Assembly: GCA_903933935.1 (NCBI GenBank)
Contig: CAIZMB010000072.1
Span: 22,839-86,838, forward strand
DNA length: 64,000 nucleotides
DNA from: an uncultured Cytophagaceae bacterium
GTDB taxonomy: Bacteria; Bacteroidota; Bacteroidia; Cytophagales; Spirosomataceae
Direction of reading: 5' to 3'
Below the pieces are notes generated by a model that was not told the origin of the DNA, did no database searches, and saw nothing but the letters and a program-made list of their open reading frames with translations. This document shows, one piece after another, positions 34,265-44,666 of this stretch. A program made the translations under genes and the position numbers. Position 1 is the first letter of the stretch, and every line of letters starts with the position of its first letter.

Positions 34265-35821
34265 GTGAGTAATGAATTAATCATAAATTCTACCCCAACG
34301 GGCGATAGAATTGCTCTTTTGCATGACAAAAGAATCGTAGAATACCATATTGAACAATCTGAGCCAAAATTCTCTGTAGGAGACATCTATTTAGGTACAG
34401 TTAAAAAATTAGTTTCAGGGCTTAATGCTGCCTTCATTGACATAGGTTATGAAAAAGATGCTTTTTTGCACTATCATGACCTAGGGCCAAACCTAAATAC
34501 CGTTCAAAAATTTACTCGGGATGTCCTTACTAAAAAGGGTAAAAATGTCCGAATCGAAAATTACAAGCTAGACGAGGAAATCGATAAATTAGGTAAAATC
34601 GAAAAGGCTTTAACGAAAGGCCAGCAGATTTTAGTTCAAGTGATCAAGGAACCTATTTCGACAAAAGGGCCTAGACTTTCATGTGATATTTCAATTGCTG
34701 GAAGATTTTTAGTGTTAGTTCCATTTGCGAATGGAGTCAATATATCGAAAAAAATCACTTCCCGTACTGAGCGAAACCGACTTCAAAAACTGATGTCTTC
34801 CGTTAAACCTAAAAATTATGGAGTTATCGTAAGAACGGTAGCGGAGGGAAAGGCGATTGAGGAAATGGAGCGCGACTTAAAAGATTCTATCTCTAAATGG
34901 GAAGAGGGCATTAAGAAATTAGCAGAAGCTAAATCGACCGACAGGATTATCGGTGAAATGAGTCGGGCCACTTCCATGTTGCGCGATTTATTGAACAATG
35001 ATTTTGATAATGTCATCGTAGACAATCCTGATTTATATAATGAGGCCAAAGAATATGTGCATACGGTGGCTCCCGAAAAGGAAAAAATCGTCAAGCTTCA
35101 TACAGGCAAAATTAAATTATTTGAGCAAGTAGGCATTGAGAAGCAATTGAAAATGCTTTTTGGAAGGTCTGTTTCCCTGCCTGGTGGTGGCTATTTAATC
35201 GTGGAGCATACTGAGGCTTTGCACGTGATCGACGTAAACTCGGGAAATAAATCCAATTCAGAAGATGACCAAGAAGCGACTGCTTTAAGTGTAAATCGCG
35301 AGGCAGCAAAAGAAATTGCGCGCCAATTGCGTTTGAGGGATATGGGTGGCATTATTGTCATCGATTTCATCGACATGAAGAAGGCGGATAATCGGAAAAT
35401 GATTCAAGACATCATGCGTGATGAAATGAAAACAGATCGATCGAAGTACACGATTCTACCCTTGACGAAATTTGGATTAATGCAGATCACGCGTCAGCGA
35501 GTTCGTCCAGAAATGAATGTGGCTACGCATGAAACGTGTCCTAGTTGCGGCGGTTCGGGTACCATCACAGCGAGTATTGCCGTATCAGATACCATCGCAC
35601 AACATGTAGAACATTTAGTTTTTAAACAAAATGAGAAAAAGCTGACTTTGTTGGTACACCCGTTTTTACATGCGTATTTTACCAAAGGTTTTCCTTCTGT
35701 TCGTATGTCTTGGTTTATGAAATATAAAACATGGATTTCAATTACAGAAGACTCCTCATTTGGAATAACGGAATTTAAATTCTTAAACCAAAATGGAGAT
35801 GAAATTGAAATATCATCTTAG
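34265..35821 (+). CDS. rng: Ribonuclease G/E family endoribonuclease
   Basis: 518 aa with a GTG start (no ATG is available in frame nearby). An S1 domain lies near the N-terminus (SVGDIYLGTVKKLVSGLNAAFIDIGYEKDAFLHYHDL). The catalytic aspartates lie in HVIDVNSG and IVIDFIDM, and the zinc-link CPSCGGSG sits near residue 425. The length fits RNase G without the long RNase E tail. It cuts single-stranded AU-rich RNA in rRNA and mRNA processing. The C-terminal end overlaps the next TPR gene start. Confidence 0.95.
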   Translation: MSNELIINSTPTGDRIALLHDKRIVEYHIEQSEPKFSVGDIYLGTVKKLVSGLNAAFIDIGYEKDAFLHYHDLGPNLNTVQKFTRDVLTKKGKNVRIENYKLDEEIDKLGKIEKALTKGQQILVQVIKEPISTKGPRLSCDISIAGRFLVLVPFANGVNISKKITSRTERNRLQKLMSSVKPKNYGVIVRTVAEGKAIEEMERDLKDSISKWEEGIKKLAEAKSTDRIIGEMSRATSMLRDLLNNDFDNVIVDNPDLYNEAKEYVHTVAPEKEKIVKLHTGKIKLFEQVGIEKQLKMLFGRSVSLPGGGYLIVEHTEALHVIDVNSGNKSNSEDDQEATALSVNREAAKEIARQLRLRDMGGIIVIDFIDMKKADNRKMIQDIMRDEMKTDRSKYTILPLTKFGLMQITRQRVRPEMNVATHETCPSCGGSGTITASIAVSDTIAQHVEHLVFKQNEKKLTLLVHPFLHAYFTKGFPSVRMSWFMKYKTWISITEDSSFGITEFKFLNQNGDEIEISS

Positions 35822-37025
35822 ACATGCAGCGTTAATATTATTTTTTCTCCCATTGGCCTTCTCATCTCAAGGCCAATGGTGGAAAAAGACAGAAGAAGCG
35901 GAAAAAGAACGTTCCAAAGGAATGTTACTTCTAACCTCTGAAGTGCAGATTGAGGCTACTCAAGCAATCAATCAAATGTATAATTTTAAGTTTCCTGAAG
36001 CTGAAAGGGAATTTAATTATTTAAAAGTCAAATACCCCAACCATCCCCTTCCTGATTTTCTACTCGGATTAATGCAATGGTGGAAGATTGTTCCCAACAC
36101 TGGAAATGAAGTTTTTGATGACCGCCTTGTTGAGTATATGGACAAGAGTATCGAAAAAGCGGAAAAAATATGGGATGAAACGGAGAACCCAGAGGCGGCT
36201 TTCTTCATGGCAGCTGCTTATGGCTTTAAGGGCCGACTTCATGCCGAAAGAAAGAATTGGACCCGAGCGACATTAGCGGCAAAAAATGCCTTAAAATATT
36301 TAGAATATTCGCGGCAATTCGCAGATTTTAGTCCTGAATTAATGTTTGGCGATGGGCTTTACAATTATTACTACCATTTCATAAAACAAAATTTTCCTCT
36401 TCTCAGGCCCGTATTGTGGCTGTTCCCAAAGGCAAATAAGTTGATGGGCATCCAACAACTTGAAAAGGTAAGCTACCAAGCATTTTATACACGCACAGAA
36501 GCCCGCTATTTTCTACTACAAATTTATGGGATGGAAAATATGTCGGACAAGGCCTATGACTTGGCTAAATATACCCATGAGAATTTCCCTGATAATCCAT
36601 TTTTCCATCGGTACTTGGCAAGATCTGCCTTTATGATTGGCAAATTAGATCAGGCCATGGAACTATCAAAAGATATTTTATTAAAAATAAACCAACATCA
36701 AATTGGCTATGAGGCTACCTCCGGAAGGTATGCTAGTTATATTTTAGGCTATTATTATCTCTACGTATTTAAAAATCCAATCGAGGCAAAAAAATATTTT
36801 AATGAATGCCTATCTTTTTCCAAACAAACGGATTCCATGGATTCTGGCTATTATTGGGCATCCGTTTTAGGCTTAGCTAGAATCGCATATCAGGAATTAA
36901 ATTACGACCAGGCGGTTGATTATTGCAAAGAGGTAATAGATAAAGCAGATCGGAAATCGTCCCAACATACAGAGGCGAAAAAGTTATTGGCCGAAGCGAA
37001 AAAAGCGAGAAGAAAGCGAAAATAA
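35793..37025 (+). CDS. Tetratricopeptide repeat protein, secreted or periplasmic
   Basis: 410 aa. The signal peptide is LKYHLRHAALILFFLPLAFSSQG. Helical repeats follow, with segments such as EREFNYLKVKYPNHPLPDFLLGLMQWWKI, AYDLAKYTHENFPDNPFFHRYLARSAFMIG and ALDQAVDYCKEVIDKADRKS-like pairs. The end is strongly basic (AKKARRKRK). The first ATG at 35793 overlaps RNase G by 29 bp; an ATG at 35799 is also possible. The function is unknown. It probably forms an operon with rng. Confidence 0.8.
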   Translation: MEMKLKYHLRHAALILFFLPLAFSSQGQWWKKTEEAEKERSKGMLLLTSEVQIEATQAINQMYNFKFPEAEREFNYLKVKYPNHPLPDFLLGLMQWWKIVPNTGNEVFDDRLVEYMDKSIEKAEKIWDETENPEAAFFMAAAYGFKGRLHAERKNWTRATLAAKNALKYLEYSRQFADFSPELMFGDGLYNYYYHFIKQNFPLLRPVLWLFPKANKLMGIQQLEKVSYQAFYTRTEARYFLLQIYGMENMSDKAYDLAKYTHENFPDNPFFHRYLARSAFMIGKLDQAMELSKDILLKINQHQIGYEATSGRYASYILGYYYLYVFKNPIEAKKYFNECLSFSKQTDSMDSGYYWASVLGLARIAYQELNYDQAVDYCKEVIDKADRKSSQHTEAKKLLAEAKKARRKRK

Positions 37026-37030
37026 AATAT

Positions 37031-37047
37031 TTAACAATTCCTTAATA
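37031..37047 (+). promoter_or_regulatory. Putative Pho-box-like direct repeat before the PiT gene (distal)
   Basis: TTAACA (37031–37036), ATTCC, TTAATA (37042–37047): an 11-bp period. TTAACAATTCCTTAA is identical to bases 25659–25673 before the TonB receptor. It starts only 6 bp after the upstream stop codon. Confidence 0.5.
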
Positions 37048-37062
37048 TCTTTATAAAAACTC

Positions 37063-37079
37063 TTACATCTATATTAACC
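37063..37079 (+). promoter_or_regulatory. Pho-box-like direct repeat before the PiT gene (proximal)
   Basis: TTACAT (37063–37068), CTATA, TTAACC (37074–37079) is a second pair with an 11-bp period, 21 bp after the distal pair. It lies 42 bp before the start codon. Confidence 0.4.
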
Positions 37080-37120
37080 ATCTTTAGTAAGTATATATAA
37101 TACCTTAATAAATTTAACAC

Positions 37121-38578
37121 ATGTTTGGACTTGACCCAACCCTATTTTTCCTATTATTCTTTTGCTTGTTTGCTGCCTGTGCTTTTGAATTTGTCAACGG
37201 ATTTCACGATACTGCAAATGCAGTAGCCACTGTCATTTATACGCATTCATTAAAGCCAACTCAGGCTGTGGTTTGGTCAGGATTTATGAATTTCTTGGGT
37301 TTACTTACCGGTGGTGTAGGGGTTACGATGAGCATTATTGGCCTCCTCCCCACAGAGCTACTCATTGATTCGAATGTGTATCATTCCATGGCGATGGCAC
37401 TCTCTTTATTGCTATCTGCTATATTATGGAATTTAGGAACTTGGTATTTTGGTATTCCAGCATCCAGTTCTCATACGTTGATCGGTTCTATTATTGGCAT
37501 TGGCTTAGGCCATGCCTTGTTGCCTGAAAATTCAAATAAAAATATATCGTCTGTCAACTGGGACAAGGTGATTGAAATAGGTCAAGCGCTATTCCTTTCT
37601 CCCTTGTTTGGTTTTTCTTTGGCGATTATCTTGATGTATATTTTGAAAAAATCTATTTCAAATAAAGATATATTTAAAGAGCCTAAGAAAAACTCGCCAC
37701 CGCCACTTTGGATCAGATCCATCTTGATTTTTACCTGTACACTCGTTTCATTTTTTCATGGAAGAAACGACGGTCAAAAAGGAATAGGTTTAGTTATGGT
37801 CATCCTAATCGCATTTTTACCAGGATACTTTTCCATTAATACCACCCTGGACTTAAATATGGTTCAGAATAGTTTGAATACCGTTCAAACTGTTTCAGTC
37901 AAAATTGATACGCTACCACTTTCAGAAAAAGAATTAGCTAGCTATCACCAGTTATTAGCTTCATCGGCAAATTTAAAGACCATTTTAGCGAACAAACCTG
38001 ACATTAAAAACCTGAGTACGGATCAAAAATTCAACATTCGAAAAGCAGCATTAACGATCAATAAGAATGCAAAAAAATTAATCGAGAGTGAATCCGTTTC
38101 CCTATCCGATGAGGATAAATCAGCATTAAAAAAGGCCACGCAAGGGGATAAAGCACCCTTCTTTGCCTTTGGTGCATCTTCAGCTACAGGAATGGCCGGA
38201 GTAACCGATTTTGCTCCTGCTTGGGTGATGTGGATGATTGCATTATCATTAGGCTTAGGAACGATGATTGGTTGGAAAAGAATCGTTATCACCATCGGTG
38301 AGAAAATTGGTAAAGACCACTTAACGTTTGCGCAAGGAGCATCAGCAGAATTAATTGCATCGATAACCATAGGTTTAGCTACGGCATATAAATGGCCTGT
38401 AAGTACCACACACGTATTAAGTTCAGGCATTGCCGGTACCATGGTGGCGTCAAGAGGTATAAAAAATCTACAAGGGGGAACCGTAAAAAATATTGTGATG
38501 GCTTGGGTATTAACTCTTCCTGTGACCATCCTTTTATCAGCTCTACTCTTTGTCTTTTTCCGTTGGATCGTAGGCTAA
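37121..38578 (+). CDS. PiT family inorganic phosphate transporter
   Basis: 485 aa. Both PiT signature repeats are visible: NGFHDTANAVATVI (residues ~26–39) and FHGRNDGQKGIG (~210), with the C-terminal motif WPVSTTHVLSSGIAGTM. About ten membrane segments move phosphate as a metal-phosphate complex with protons or sodium. A hydrophilic stretch of about 110 residues (≈235–345, TLDLNMVQNSLNTVQ … SALKKATQGDK) interrupts the membrane part and is larger than the loop in E. coli PitA. Two Pho-box-like repeats lie upstream. No phoU-like gene follows; rsmG comes next. Confidence 0.93.
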   Translation: MFGLDPTLFFLLFFCLFAACAFEFVNGFHDTANAVATVIYTHSLKPTQAVVWSGFMNFLGLLTGGVGVTMSIIGLLPTELLIDSNVYHSMAMALSLLLSAILWNLGTWYFGIPASSSHTLIGSIIGIGLGHALLPENSNKNISSVNWDKVIEIGQALFLSPLFGFSLAIILMYILKKSISNKDIFKEPKKNSPPPLWIRSILIFTCTLVSFFHGRNDGQKGIGLVMVILIAFLPGYFSINTTLDLNMVQNSLNTVQTVSVKIDTLPLSEKELASYHQLLASSANLKTILANKPDIKNLSTDQKFNIRKAALTINKNAKKLIESESVSLSDEDKSALKKATQGDKAPFFAFGASSATGMAGVTDFAPAWVMWMIALSLGLGTMIGWKRIVITIGEKIGKDHLTFAQGASAELIASITIGLATAYKWPVSTTHVLSSGIAGTMVASRGIKNLQGGTVKNIVMAWVLTLPVTILLSALLFVFFRWIVG

Positions 38579-38597
38579 TAAACTAAAGTCATTTTCG

Positions 38598-38605
38598 TAT
38601 CTTTG
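38598..38605 (+). promoter_or_regulatory. Putative −7 element of the rsmG promoter
   Basis: TATCTTTG is an exact TAnnTTTG match 15 bp before the rsmG start. I see no good TTG 20 bp upstream. Confidence 0.4.
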
Positions 38606-38620
38606 TATTTTACATGAAAT

Positions 38621-39247
38621 ATGAAGGCAGGGCTGATTAAAAAATATTTTCCAGAAATTACAGAAAAGCAGCTAGAGCAATTTGAGCTGCTTTTTCCTTT
38701 GTACCAAGAATGGAATGAGAAAATCAATGTGGTTTCTAGAAAAGACATTGAGAACTTAATGATTCATCATGTCTTACATTCGTTGGCCATCGCTAAGATT
38801 ATTTCATTCAGACTTGGCACAGAAATTCTAGATGTGGGAACTGGTGGTGGGTTTCCAGGAATACCTTTGGCTATTTTATTTCCGGAGGTAAAATTTACGT
38901 TGGTCGATAGCATAGGTAAAAAAATAAAGGTGGTCCAAGGGGTATCGGAATCATTGGGATTAACGAATGTAACAGCACTGAACGTTCGGGCAGAAGATGT
39001 AGATCAAGACTTTGAATTTATCATTAGTAGAGCTGTTACTCGCATTACACCCTTTTATTATTGGGTTAAAAATAAAGTTAGCCCTAATCATTTTCATCCC
39101 CTTAGAAACGGGTTAATTTGCTTAAAGGGAGGAGATTTGACGGAAGAATTAGTTGAGCTAGGTAAAAAACATAAAGTTTTTGAATTATCTTCCCTTTTTA
39201 AAGAAGAATTCTTTGAATCAAAAAAAGTGGTGTATGTGCCCATGTAA
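38621..39247 (+). CDS. rsmG: 16S rRNA (guanine-N7) methyltransferase
   Basis: 208 aa, the normal length. The fold shows INVVSRKDIENLMIHHVLHSL, the SAM-binding motif ILDVGTGGGFPGIPLAI, LVDSIGKKIKVV, and NVRAEDV then FIISRAVT. RsmG adds a methyl group to N7 of G527 (E. coli numbering) in 16S rRNA using S-adenosylmethionine; loss can give low-level streptomycin resistance. The two glycosyltransferase-type genes follow after 10 bp. Confidence 0.95.
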   Translation: MKAGLIKKYFPEITEKQLEQFELLFPLYQEWNEKINVVSRKDIENLMIHHVLHSLAIAKIISFRLGTEILDVGTGGGFPGIPLAILFPEVKFTLVDSIGKKIKVVQGVSESLGLTNVTALNVRAEDVDQDFEFIISRAVTRITPFYYWVKNKVSPNHFHPLRNGLICLKGGDLTEELVELGKKHKVFELSSLFKEEFFESKKVVYVPM

Positions 39248-39257
39248 AGCGTAAATT

Positions 39258-40244
39258 ATGTCAAAAATATCGGTCGCTCTTTGTACATATAATGGGGAGA
39301 AGTATCTGCAGCACCAATTGGAATCCATCAAGAATCAAACGCTTGGTGTTCATGAATTGATAGTATGTGACGATGGATCAAAAGATCGTACGATTTCTAT
39401 TTTACAAAATTTCAAATCGCATGTCGATTTTAAAATAGAGATTCATGTGAATTCCAAGAATTTGGGATCTAGCAAAAACTTCGAGAAATGCATTCAGTTA
39501 TGTACCGGTGATATTGTATTCTTATGTGATCAAGATGACTGGTGGTATGAGGAGAAAGTTGAGCGACAAATGGATTTTTTCAATGCCCATCCAGAAATTG
39601 ATGCTGTTTTTTCAAACGCCGTGATGGTTGACCAAAAGGGCATTCCAACGGGAAATACATCCTTTGACCAAATAGAGTTTTACCCTGAAATGCAGACCAA
39701 ATGGAATTTAGGGCATGCCTTTGAAATGTTATTAAAAGGGTATGTGGTGACAGGGGCAACGTTGGCCATTCGGAAAAAAATATGTGCAGAAGTATTTCCG
39801 GTTCCAGAGATAATTCCCGAGTTAATACATGATGGTTGGATTAGTTTGTACTTGTCGCGCCAACAAAAAATCAGTTTCATCAGCGATCCATTAATTCAAT
39901 ACCGTGAGCATTCGAGCCAGCAAGTTGGCCTACAAGGGAAAGAACCCACCATCACCCTAAAAGACCGCTTATTACGCTCTAGGGAAGATAAATTAACTCG
40001 CCTAAAAAAGAAATTTGACGACGCAAAAGCATTATTTGATTACTTTAGTGCTTTATCCATTAGAGATACAAATACCACAGAAAAAATAAAAGATCGCATG
40101 TTGCATTATCAAATGAGGTCAAAACTACCTAGTAATCGACTGCAAAGAATTTTACCCATCTTTAAGCATATCATTAACGGTGACTATAAATTACACGATG
40201 GTGGTAAATGGTGGAGACCAGCTTTAGGAGACTTATTGGAATAA
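39258..40244 (+). CDS. Family 2 glycosyltransferase (rhamnosyltransferase-like)
   Basis: 328 aa, a cytosolic GT-A enzyme. It begins KISVALCTYNGEKYLQHQLESI, with the nucleotide-sugar region VCDDGSKDRT, then LCDQDDWW as the DXD-type metal motif. The closest types I know are the DQDDxW-containing rhamnosyl- and galactosyltransferases of surface polysaccharide loci. The next gene starts 4 bp after its stop. The acceptor and donor sugars are unknown. Confidence 0.9.
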   Translation: MSKISVALCTYNGEKYLQHQLESIKNQTLGVHELIVCDDGSKDRTISILQNFKSHVDFKIEIHVNSKNLGSSKNFEKCIQLCTGDIVFLCDQDDWWYEEKVERQMDFFNAHPEIDAVFSNAVMVDQKGIPTGNTSFDQIEFYPEMQTKWNLGHAFEMLLKGYVVTGATLAIRKKICAEVFPVPEIIPELIHDGWISLYLSRQQKISFISDPLIQYREHSSQQVGLQGKEPTITLKDRLLRSREDKLTRLKKKFDDAKALFDYFSALSIRDTNTTEKIKDRMLHYQMRSKLPSNRLQRILPIFKHIINGDYKLHDGGKWWRPALGDLLE

Positions 40245-40248
40245 AATC

Positions 40249-40956
40249 ATGTCTAAACGTGTTGTAATCGTCATACCAGTTTATAAAAATACCTTGAACA
40301 CAAATGAGGCTAAATCCCTCGCACAATGCAAAAAAGTATTGCATCAATACCCAATTATTTTTGTTGCTCCCAAAAGTTTACATGCTGAATTTTTTAGCAA
40401 AGAAGATCAGGTCGAAAGATTTGATGACGCTTATTTTAAAAGCCCAAAAACCTATAATAAATTACTGATCAACCCCTTATTTTATGAGCGGTTTATCACG
40501 TATGAATTTATGCTCGTTTATCAATTAGACGCTTACGTATTTAAAGATGAATTGGAAAAATGGTGTGATAAAGGGTATGATTATATTGGTGCTCCAAAAC
40601 TAAAACTCAAATTTTTCAAGGAAAAAGATCCTTTTGTCATGCCCATTTTTGAGCCCATTTTATTTAATGGTGGCTTTTCGCTCAGGCGAATTAAACCTAT
40701 CATAAAATTCTTAAAGGTTTATAATACGTTCATCCCTGCATGGCCTGCAAACGAGGATAGTTTATTCTCCGTATATCACAAAAGGGCTTTTCCGTTACGA
40801 TTCATGTTGAAATTGCCAACTTGGAAAGAAGGTCTCTCATTTGCATTCGAAAAAAATCCTCAAATAAGCTATGGCCTACAAGGGAATTCCTTACCTTTTG
40901 GTTGCCACGCTTGGGAAAAATACAATCCCACGTTTTGGCAAAAATTTATACATTAG
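40249..40956 (+). CDS. DUF5672 family protein, probable glycosyltransferase
   Basis: 235 aa. Segments VVIVIPVYK, YEFMLVYQLDAYVFKDEL (DAYVF as a likely DXD-like motif), YIGAPKLK, FNGGFSLRR and HAWEKYNPTFW match the DUF5672 pattern, which resembles the GT-A fold. It starts 4 bp after the family 2 glycosyltransferase and probably works on the same glycan. The reaction is not known. Confidence 0.8.
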   Translation: MSKRVVIVIPVYKNTLNTNEAKSLAQCKKVLHQYPIIFVAPKSLHAEFFSKEDQVERFDDAYFKSPKTYNKLLINPLFYERFITYEFMLVYQLDAYVFKDELEKWCDKGYDYIGAPKLKLKFFKEKDPFVMPIFEPILFNGGFSLRRIKPIIKFLKVYNTFIPAWPANEDSLFSVYHKRAFPLRFMLKLPTWKEGLSFAFEKNPQISYGLQGNSLPFGCHAWEKYNPTFWQKFIH

Positions 40957-40964
40957 AACTAGGT

Positions 40965-41279
40965 TCAAGCTTTGAATTGTTCGCGCAATGGACGAACATT
41001 TCTTCGAGATATCGAAATCACATCGCCATTCACTAATCGAATAGCCTTTTGAGACTTAAAATCAATATGTATAATTGAATCTGGGTTAATTAATGAGGAT
41101 TTTGAGGGACGAATAAATTGATATTCCGCGAGCATCGTCGCAAAATATTTCAAAGTCCTACAAGTCAAAGTACGCTTACCGTCTTGGGTAAATATATTTG
41201 AATAGTTTCCTTCTCCTTTAATAACTAAGATCTCTTTAACCGGAATTTTTACTGACCCTAGTACAACATATTCCACCAT
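40965..41279 (-). CDS. Stand-alone LytTR-type DNA-binding protein
   Basis: 104 aa covering a LytTR domain only: PVKEILVIKGEGNYSNIFTQDGKRTLTCRTLKYFATML, then FIRPSKSSLINPDSIIHID, and the C-terminal VNGDVISISRRNVRPLREQF that contacts DNA. There is no receiver or membrane domain, and I see no histidine kinase beside it. It converges on the glycosyltransferase genes. Its divergent neighbour is the aldo/keto reductase, across about 290 bp of AT-rich DNA in which I see nothing further to annotate. Confidence 0.88.
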   Translation of the reverse strand: MVEYVVLGSVKIPVKEILVIKGEGNYSNIFTQDGKRTLTCRTLKYFATMLAEYQFIRPSKSSLINPDSIIHIDFKSQKAIRLVNGDVISISRRNVRPLREQFKA

Positions 41280-41573
41280 AGTATTATGTTTTAACTTAAA
41301 TTAAGAAGTATATTTAGAAACAACATATCATAAATTTACTTTTAAAAATAATCAGGAATTAAACGAATCGTGTTATTTGCGTTATTGATTATTTATAAGA
41401 TTTAATCGTTTATTAAAAGGATTATGTGACAGGTAAAATAATTATGTTTCAACATATATAATCCTCCGTTAGAATTTAAAATTATTTATCCTGACATCCA
41501 TTTAGATAATTATCAACTTAAATATTGAGCCTAAAAAAACATTATTTAAATTGCAACTCAAATATTAAAAATT

Positions 41574-42545
41574 ATGGAAACTAGAAAATTCGGTAAAACA
41601 AATTGGCTTATAAGCGAACTAGGGTATGGCATGTGGGGGTTAGTAGATTGGTCTGGTTCTGATCAAAATGAAGTAGAGAAATCCCTAGAATTATCTGTAG
41701 AATTAGGTTGCAACTTTTTCGATACAGCTTGGGGATATGGAGAAGGGAGAAGTGAGCAAATATTAGGAAAATTGCTCCGCAGGCACTCGGATAAAAAATT
41801 ATATGGTGCTTCAAAAATACCTCCAAAGAATTTTATATGGCCATCAAAAGCCGGATTCCAATTAAAAGACTGCTTCCCGGCATCCCATATAATTGAATAT
41901 ACAGAAAAGAGTTTAAAAAATTTGAATGTTGACCAAATCGATTTGCAACAGTTTCACGTTTGGGAAGATGCATGGTCGGATCAGGATGAATGGAAAATGG
42001 CCATTGAAAAACTAACCAAAGAAGGTAAAGTGGCACACTGGGGAGTTTCGGTAAATCGTTGGGAGCCCAACAACTGCCTTAAGACAATCGAAACAGGACT
42101 GATCTCTTCGGTCCAAGTGATTTACAATATTTTCGATCAGAATCCAGAGGATGAGCTATTTCCATTATGTAAGAAAATGGATGTCGGGATAATTGCTCGG
42201 GTGCCTTTCGACGAAGGAAGTTTGACTGGCTTACTAACGTATGACACTATATTTCCTGCTGATGATTGGCGATCAACCTATTTCGTTCCCGAAAATTTAA
42301 CGTCAAGTGTAGATCAGGCAAATGCATTGAAACCGATTATTCCAGAAGGAATGGATATGCCCGAAATGGCTTTGAGGTTTATTCTTTCAAACCCAGATGT
42401 CGGAACCATTATTCCTGGGATGCGAAAGATTAAGCATGTGCAAAGCAATATCTCTTGCTCAGATGGACAAGGATTAGCAAAAGCTAAAATCGATGAGTTA
42501 AGAAATCACCGTTGGGAGCGTCAACCTACCGAATGGTCCCAATAG
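41574..42545 (+). CDS. Aldo/keto reductase
   Basis: 323 aa with the (alpha/beta)8 family marks. The catalytic Asp and Tyr lie in FFDTAWGYGEGRSEQILG, the Lys in LYGASKIPP, and the active-site His in DLQQFHVWED. The C-terminal cofactor loop is VGTIIPGMRKIKHVQSNI. The type is close to the YajO/YhdN-like group that reduces aldehydes with NADPH. It stands alone and overlaps the convergent rhodanese–thioredoxin gene by 20 bp. The substrate is unknown. Confidence 0.9.
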   Translation: METRKFGKTNWLISELGYGMWGLVDWSGSDQNEVEKSLELSVELGCNFFDTAWGYGEGRSEQILGKLLRRHSDKKLYGASKIPPKNFIWPSKAGFQLKDCFPASHIIEYTEKSLKNLNVDQIDLQQFHVWEDAWSDQDEWKMAIEKLTKEGKVAHWGVSVNRWEPNNCLKTIETGLISSVQVIYNIFDQNPEDELFPLCKKMDVGIIARVPFDEGSLTGLLTYDTIFPADDWRSTYFVPENLTSSVDQANALKPIIPEGMDMPEMALRFILSNPDVGTIIPGMRKIKHVQSNISCSDGQGLAKAKIDELRNHRWERQPTEWSQ

Positions 42546-43248
42546 ACTGATCAAATAACTCTTTTAATTGAGCTTCTTCTCGAAATCCCGATGTTTTTTG
42601 TAACAATTTCCCTTTTTGGAATACCAAAAAACTCGGGATTTCGTCTATCTCATACTTTTGCAATACGGCTTGATTGCCATCGGCCTCAACCTTTAATACA
42701 GTGACTTTGCCTTTATAATCATTTGATAATTTATCGACTATTGGCATCATCTTAAGACAAGGTACACACCACTTAGCATAAAAATCTACCACCACAGCAT
42801 TTTCTCCTTGAATTAGTTTTCCAAAAGTGCTTAAATCCCAAGCATCATCATGCTTCACATTGGGAACGCCTTCTAAAGGTTTCAATTTAGTAGTCCACTT
42901 TAAATACCCACCCTGAAGTTCGGTCACTTGAAAACCTTCTTTGCGTAAAATATCTGCAGCTTGTGCAGACCGACCACCAGAAAGGCAGTAAACAAAAACG
43001 GGTTTATCTTTAGGTAAGCCTTTGATTTTATTGGTAAAATCGGGGGATCTGAAGTCGATATTAGTGGCCTTTGGTAAATGGCCTCCACCAAACTCCCCAG
43101 AAGTTCTAACATCTAATAAAAATGCATTCGGAGTTTCTAGTAATTTCTTTTCAAAAGATTCCACAGGAAGATTTTGGGCAAATACTGTAAAATTGAGTAC
43201 TAAAAATGAGCCGACAAGACATAATTTATAAAGTGAGTTAGATTTCAT
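42526..43248 (-). CDS. Rhodanese–thioredoxin fusion protein, exported
   Basis: 240 aa. The signal peptide ends near FTVFAQ, so the protein works in the periplasm. Residues ~28–105 form a rhodanese domain with active-site loop CLSGGR. From ~130 comes a thioredoxin domain with VVVDFYAKWCVPCLKMMP (CxxC as CVPC) and a cis-Pro region DEIPSFLVF. Such a fusion could move sulfane sulfur or reduce periplasmic persulfides and disulfides. It is a single gene, convergent with the aldo/keto reductase. Confidence 0.88.
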   Translation of the reverse strand: MKSNSLYKLCLVGSFLVLNFTVFAQNLPVESFEKKLLETPNAFLLDVRTSGEFGGGHLPKATNIDFRSPDFTNKIKGLPKDKPVFVYCLSGGRSAQAADILRKEGFQVTELQGGYLKWTTKLKPLEGVPNVKHDDAWDLSTFGKLIQGENAVVVDFYAKWCVPCLKMMPIVDKLSNDYKGKVTVLKVEADGNQAVLQKYEIDEIPSFLVFQKGKLLQKTSGFREEAQLKELFDQSIGTIR

Positions 43249-43273
43249 AAAAGGTTTATTTACAGATATTTAA

Positions 43274-44659
<1,386 letters not shown>

Positions 44660-44666
44660 TGAATAT

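Noticed and set aside
38023..38529. 168-aa minus-strand frame
   Set aside because: Antisense to the C-terminal half of the PiT transporter, whose motifs are clear. No recognisable domain.
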